From Ancylostoma caninum (lineage: Eukaryota > Nematoda > Chromadorea > Rhabditida > Ancylostomatidae): 64,000 bases of DNA. Position numbers and translations under genes: made by a program. Position 1 is the first letter of the stretch. The number at the start of each line of letters is the position of its first letter. Of this stretch, positions 55,701 through 64,000 are shown in pieces. The notes beneath the pieces are model-generated. The model saw only the letters and a program-made list of their open reading frames with translations, was not told where the DNA came from and made no database searches. Location of the stretch: contig JBAJFG010000472.1 in the NCBI GenBank assembly GCA_037903475.1, positions 434,001-498,000 of the forward strand, in the 5' to 3' direction.

Positions 55701-56842
55701 TTTCACCGAGGAACATAGTGGTGAAGATATTAGAGAAACAGAGAGCGCGAAAAAATACGCGGCATTTGGAGAGACATGCGAGAATTGAGAATTGCAGACC
55801 ATGGGCACAAATACTGAACCATAGTCGTTTTTAAAACAGACTACGGCGCGGCTCAAAACCCAAAAAAATCGAAAAAAAAACTACCAAAAACAATATTTTT
55901 GTCTTTGAAGTGAATTTATGGAGCTTTTACTCAACATTTTTGAACACAAAAGATGGAATCCTGGGATTGACGGATGCACCTTATTATTTTATAACCGCAC
56001 ATTAATGCTTACAAATCGCAACAGAAATTTTTTGCCAGGATGTCATCAGATAACATGTCGTAAACTTCATTTACAAGCATCACGGGGCTCATTAGTCTCC
56101 GGTCACAGTCACAAAAATTAACAAAAGTCACGAATGAAGACAATTTCCACAATAAATCATACCCAGAATATCCATTCTGGGTATGATTTATTGATCTACG
56201 TTTCCATGTAAACCAAAAAATACCCAGCAACCACTACTCCGAAAAACCCTTCCCTCTCTGCGATACAATTGTAACTCAAAAATTTTCGACCCACTCGCAA
56301 TTAACGCCTTTTAACCCCAAAATCCGAGTTGCCGGACTGGAAAAACGCGTAAAAAGTGCGAGGTAGCCTTACGACTCAGCGCGCGTGGACGTAATCGCAA
56401 TGCGATTACATTAGCGGTAAGCTCCTCCATATGCGGAACGGGGAAAAAATTCGGCACGAATCATCACTGACCACGTTTCTGATCCAGAACTCTAGCGTTT
56501 TTTTAAACAATGGCCTTTAGAAAGCGACTATAACTGGGAGAGAATGAATACGATTTTTTCGTAAACATAAAGTACAGTGCTCAGCCCCCCCCCCCCCTCC
56601 GACAGGGTCGTCAATGGAAACGAGACAGAAAAGGGCAAAAAATAGCAGAAAAGAACTCGAACAATGGTTGAATAAACTCACACGGCGTTCTCTTGTAAAG
56701 CCAGTGACGACACAGATCCACCACGAGTAGACGAGGACATAGTGACACCTTCGGCAGCTTCTTGCTTACTGTTACGGCTTCGACGTTTTCGAAACAGACG
56801 TTTACGCGCCGATTTAGCGACCGACCATGTTCCTGCAACCAT
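37609..56842 (-). CDS. Oxysterol-binding protein (OSBP) homologue, whole gene (18 coding exons)
   Basis: OSBP exchanges sterol for phosphatidylinositol-4-phosphate between ER and Golgi or other membranes. Exons 5' to 3': 56842-56682, 55434-55333, 52722-52650, 52512-52380, 51802-51686, 50603-50518, 50397-50281, 50126-50042, 48047-47978, 41418-41172, 41110-41024, 40931-40776, 40200-40030, 39970-39824, 39767-39598, 39324-39202, 39083-38986, 37751-37609. All phases agree and the sum is 2286 nt, 761 aa, close to human OSBP (807 aa). Domains: basic N-terminus, PH domain (about residues 54-155), helical region, FFAT-like motif, ORD with the EQVSHHPP fingerprint, and a charged C-terminal helix ending in SGCPSIF. 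The closest family members are OSBP and OSBP2 rather than the short ORPs, because PH, FFAT and ORD are all present. Confidence 0.97.
37921..37992. repeat. Short hairpin element related to 31625-31705
   Basis: TGTGATTGGTCACTTGG...TGACCAATAACAGAACTCGG and CCCCGCCCC share motifs with 31625-31705. It lies in the last OSBP intron. Confidence 0.55.
38411..38522. repeat. GGTAA-family repeat copy in OSBP intron
   Basis: From TAGATGCGTTATTGAAGCCA to GGGTAATACTGATGATGCAA, with GTTAACACGTTTACCC inside. Confidence 0.85.
38986..39083 (-). CDS. OSBP exon 17 (charged C-terminal helix)
   Basis: TCTTACAG acceptor, GTATGA donor. RWDEANKKKLQLEEKQR matches RWDEANAEKQRLEEKQR. Confidence 0.97.
39202..39324 (-). 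CDS. OSBP exon 16 (ORD)
   Basis: GATTTCAG acceptor, GTTAGT donor. APTDSRLRPDQRLMEEG is the conserved ORD C-terminal motif. Confidence 0.97.
39598..39767 (-). CDS. OSBP exon 15 (ORD)
   Basis: GTTACAG acceptor. The GTGCGT donor (phase 2) is chosen over an earlier GTTAAT because only it fits exon 16 and keeps WTVNPPY aligned with WKRNPLP. Includes VVQGTWDKCVDMYKV. Confidence 0.93.
39824..39970 (-). CDS. OSBP exon 14 (ORD)
   Basis: GATTTAG acceptor, GTTAGT donor. TTTVHNIIVGKLWID and GDKCVVKFFPYSYFSR match human OSBP almost exactly. Confidence 0.97.
40030..40200 (-). CDS. OSBP exon 13 (ORD fingerprint SHHPP)
   Basis: TTATCCAG acceptor, GTGCTT donor. VSHHPPAAAHHAEGNGW completes the fingerprint; the two His contact the PI4P phosphate in Osh4 and relatives. 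FRGKYLSVIPVG follows. Confidence 0.98.
40776..40931 (-). CDS. OSBP exon 12 (ORD)
   Basis: TTATTTAG acceptor, GTGCAC donor. NKPFNPLLGETYECDR is the conserved ORD segment; it ends with EQ, the first two residues of the EQVSHHPP fingerprint. Confidence 0.97.
41024..41110 (-). CDS. OSBP exon 11 (ORD)
   Basis: GGTTTAG acceptor, GTATGG donor. VNFSEPLSVLQRITEDLEYA matches VNFNEPLSMLQRLTEDLEYH. 61-nt intron before it. Confidence 0.97.
41172..41418 (-). CDS. OSBP exon 10 (linker and ORD start)
   Basis: CTTTTCAG acceptor, GTGAGT donor. A Ser/Ala/Arg-rich linker, then NLWSIMKNCIGKELSKIPMP, identical to human OSBP at the ORD lid region. Confidence 0.97.
42645..42736. repeat. GGTAA-family repeat, first of a tandem pair
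   Basis: ATTGAGATAAACCAGGGTAA...CAACGCGTTCACCCTGG; the right terminus abuts the next copy. Confidence 0.75.
42737..42853. repeat. GGTAA-family repeat, second of a tandem pair
   Basis: From GGATGCATAATTGAGATTAC to GGTAATCTTAATCATGGATG; one of the best-preserved copies. Confidence 0.88.
45330..45880. promoter_or_regulatory. GC-rich island inside OSBP intron 9
   Basis: A CpG-rich stretch within otherwise A/T-rich intron, with open frames on both strands. On the minus strand a Met-Arg-rich frame (MRRRRRHSDAIADH) starts near 45787. It could be an internal promoter for an ORD-only OSBP form; this is inference. Confidence 0.3.
46655..46772. repeat. GGTAA-family repeat copy
   Basis: From GCATGCATTCCTTAACATTA to GGGTAACCACAATGATGCAT. 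Confidence 0.8.
47978..48047 (-). CDS. OSBP exon 9 (FFAT-like motif)
   Basis: GTTTTCAG acceptor, GTAAGG donor. SDMEDEFHDAAEE aligns with SDEDDENEFFDAPE of human OSBP, whose FFAT motif binds VAP at the ER. Here the core reads EFHDAAE, His replacing the second Phe; the acidic flank is kept. Confidence 0.9.
48708..49621. mobile_element. 914-bp mariner-like element, non-autonomous
   Basis: Ends CAGGGTGGTCCAAAATTACG and CGTAATTTTGGACCACCCTG form inverted repeats of at least 26 bases, with TA on each side. Type and length suggest Tc1/mariner, but I could find no transposase motifs; the largest frame (110 codons, 48955-49287 minus) is unrecognised. Lies in OSBP intron 8. Confidence 0.9.
50042..50126 (-). 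CDS. OSBP exon 8 (helical region end)
   Basis: TTTCTAG acceptor, GTGAGT donor. EQLETLAKQHSSLERAA matches LEQLAKQHNHLERAF. Phase 0 to 1. Confidence 0.93.
50281..50397 (-). CDS. OSBP exon 7 (helical region)
   Basis: CCTATAG acceptor, GTACGG donor, 39 codons, phase 0 to 0. ITTAAVLKAAEEFVDL corresponds to ITSNAMINACRDFLML. Confidence 0.9.
50518..50603 (-). CDS. OSBP exon 6 (helical region)
   Basis: TTTCAAG acceptor, GTGAAC donor. KHGDELIRCVSEPE...LSERAALLK matches KHGTALQRSLSELE...VNERATLFR. Confidence 0.92.
50988..51071. repeat. Small foldback sequence
   Basis: AATGAAAACATTTCCAGGTA and TACCTGGAAATGTACTCATT are inverted arms of about 27 bases around a 30-base loop, in OSBP intron 5. Confidence 0.75.
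51686..51802 (-). CDS. OSBP exon 5 (helical region)
   Basis: TTTTCCAG acceptor, GTGAGT donor. RTHKELLKKLDDLQTAARIL corresponds to the human helix LRTLSSKVEDLSTCNDLI. Phase 1 to 1. Confidence 0.9.
52380..52512 (-). CDS. OSBP exon 4 (PH domain end)
   Basis: GTTCCAG acceptor, GTGAGG donor. FHLKAGNDVDRQKWLSALE matches YHLKASSEVERQRWVTALE, including the PH C-terminal helix tryptophan. Confidence 0.97.
52650..52722 (-). CDS. OSBP exon 3 (PH domain)
   Basis: TTTTTTCAG acceptor, GTATCT donor. GQSCRGSINLQEARI corresponds to RHTCRGTINLATANI. Phase 2 to 0. Confidence 0.95.
53706..53833 (-). CDS. Candidate alternative first exon of OSBP
   Basis: ATG at 53833 opens 42 codons, basic at the start (MASLRRRLRKARKR) like exon 1, and ends AACCA|GTAAGT, a strong donor in phase 2. 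It lies between exons 2 and 3, so it could only splice to exon 3 and would give a protein without the first half of the PH domain. Upstream DNA is GC-rich. Confidence 0.5.
53900..54440. promoter_or_regulatory. GC-rich region upstream of the alternative OSBP exon
   Basis: CpG-rich DNA immediately 5' (minus strand) of the ATG at 53833, unlike the surrounding intron. Consistent with a second promoter; open frames here on both strands are probably by-products of composition. Confidence 0.35.
55333..55434 (-). CDS. OSBP exon 2 (PH domain, first half)
   Basis: TTATTCCAG acceptor, GTCAGG donor. SGWLNKWTNYIKGYRQRWF aligns with the human PH start EGWLFKWTNYIKGYQRRWF. It carries the basic residues that bind phosphoinositide. 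Confidence 0.97.
56151..56192. repeat. Perfect 19-bp inverted repeat with 4-base loop
   Basis: AATAAATCATACCCAGAAT, then ATCC, then its exact reverse complement. In OSBP intron 1. May be a hairpin or the remains of a MITE. Confidence 0.95.
56682..56842 (-). CDS. OSBP exon 1 (start codon)
   Basis: ATG at 56842 with an in-frame TAG five codons upstream. Encodes a basic segment (KSARKRLFRKRRSRNSKQE) then Ser-rich residues, ending GT|GTGAGT in phase 2, which fits exon 2. The exact start is inferred; it is not conserved. Confidence 0.75.
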
Positions 56843-57150
56843 CGCAGCACACGACTAAACGGCCGCCTGATCAATACACCGGCAAGCAGCAGCAGGATCC
56901 GGTGGAGCGAGCGGTGTCGGTGTCGGACTACGCTCGGGGTGCGTCCGATAGCAACACCAGTTCAGCAATGGAAGCAGCAACGATGCGATGCTGGGGAAAG
57001 GTGATGACACAAGGGGTGGGAGATTCGCGCTCGAGCACTGATAGCGACCGCGATGGTCGGTCGCTTCCCGCTACTGACGCCGGCTGGCAAACACCCGGAC
57101 GCACAACTGATTACATCAGGGAAGTTCGGGATGAACTTTCCTAATGTCAC
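56843..57150 (-). promoter_or_regulatory. GC-rich 5' region of OSBP
   Basis: CpG-rich sequence directly upstream of the OSBP start; probable promoter and 5' UTR. A plus-strand open frame here (56827-57144) opposes the gene and is likely compositional. Confidence 0.4.
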
Positions 57151-63500
<6,350 letters not shown>

Positions 63501-63519
63501 CTGTTGACCTGGTGTGTGC

Positions 63520-64000
63520 ACGTGGTTTAGCGCAGCTGGTGAAGTGGAATGCGTACCATTTGCACGGTTTCGTGGCGGAACAAATCAGTGAACACTCGTC
63601 CGCGCTGGACGCATATGAAATATCGTCATAATTTTTTTTTGTGTTTTCCGCGTGTTTCAAGCTACTTCACTGTTGTATAGTGGAGTCGTTTTGACAGTGC
63701 ATTTTCCTCGACAGCGGCCCTCCTGTCACTGAGGCACGCGGCGCGGTTGGTCAAAAAGTTGACCTATGATTGATTTGGCATCTTTGAAGAATTTTATCGC
63801 TTGTTTCCTCCTACATTGTTCTTTCTCAGCTCTTAGAACAACTGAAGAAGGGAACAGATGATAAAACTCGTCAAAGAAGCCGGATCGATCGTGGGTCAAC
63901 AGTTTGACCGACCGCGCTGCGTGCTCCAGTGTCAGGAGGCGCTGTCGTGGAAAATGCACTGTCGAAACGACTCCACTATAATATATGAGTTCATCGTCCC
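63520..64000. repeat. Interspersed repeat split by a MITE
   Basis: 63530-63677 and 63979-64000 together match the continuous repeat at 30750-30930; the MITE 63678-63978 lies between. The copy runs off the window. Confidence 0.8.
63678..63978. mobile_element. 301-bp TA-flanked MITE with about 80-bp inverted ends
   Basis: Ends TAGTGGAGTCGTTTTGACAG and CTGTCGAAACGACTCCACTA extend as imperfect inverted repeats for about 80 bases, through GTCAAA/TTTGAC. TA at 63676-63677 and 63979-63980. Confidence 0.95.

Noticed and set aside
56827..57144. 105-codon plus-strand frame opposite OSBP exon 1
   Set aside because: Antisense to the OSBP start in CpG-rich DNA, with no recognisable domain or splice context.

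Overview
The window is nuclear DNA of a metazoan, most probably a nematode. I infer a clade V strongylid of the hookworm type, but the sequence does not name the species. The reasons are many short introns (40-110 nt) with nematode-style TTTCAG/TTTTAG acceptors, a TCTTTCAG acceptor one base before a start codon (the form expected of a trans-spliced leader site), A/T-rich introns and dense miniature inverted-repeat elements. No long open reading frames of bacterial type, operons, rRNA, tRNA or CRISPR array were seen.

Two multi-exon genes fill most of the window, both on the minus strand. The first, 842-25821, encodes SMG6/EST1A, the endonuclease of nonsense-mediated mRNA decay. I traced 30 coding exons by homology and by matching splice phases. 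They sum to 4098 nt (about 1365 aa; human SMG6 has about 1419) and give an N-terminal exon-junction-complex-binding-like motif, a low-complexity linker, the 14-3-3-like/helical TPR domain and a C-terminal PIN nuclease with all three catalytic aspartates. The second, 37609-56842, encodes oxysterol-binding protein (OSBP). Its 18 coding exons sum to 2286 nt (761 aa) and give a PH domain, a coiled/helical region, an FFAT-like motif and a complete sterol/PI4P-exchanging ORD domain. A candidate alternative first exon lies at 53706-53833.

The remaining DNA is introns and intergenic sequence: 1-841 (3' flank of SMG6), 25823-37608 (between the genes) and 56843-64000 (upstream of OSBP). These stretches are loaded with small non-autonomous transposons. 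They include hAT-like elements with 8-bp target duplications, several TA-flanked families, a head-to-head pair making a 0.7-kb inverted repeat in an SMG6 intron, a 914-bp mariner-like element in an OSBP intron, and a family recognised by GATTACCCAGGGTAAAC-type ends with at least a dozen copies. Nested insertions are visible. The two genes share a strand but lie 11.8 kb apart and have unrelated jobs (mRNA decay versus lipid transfer at membrane contact sites), so no functional link is implied.
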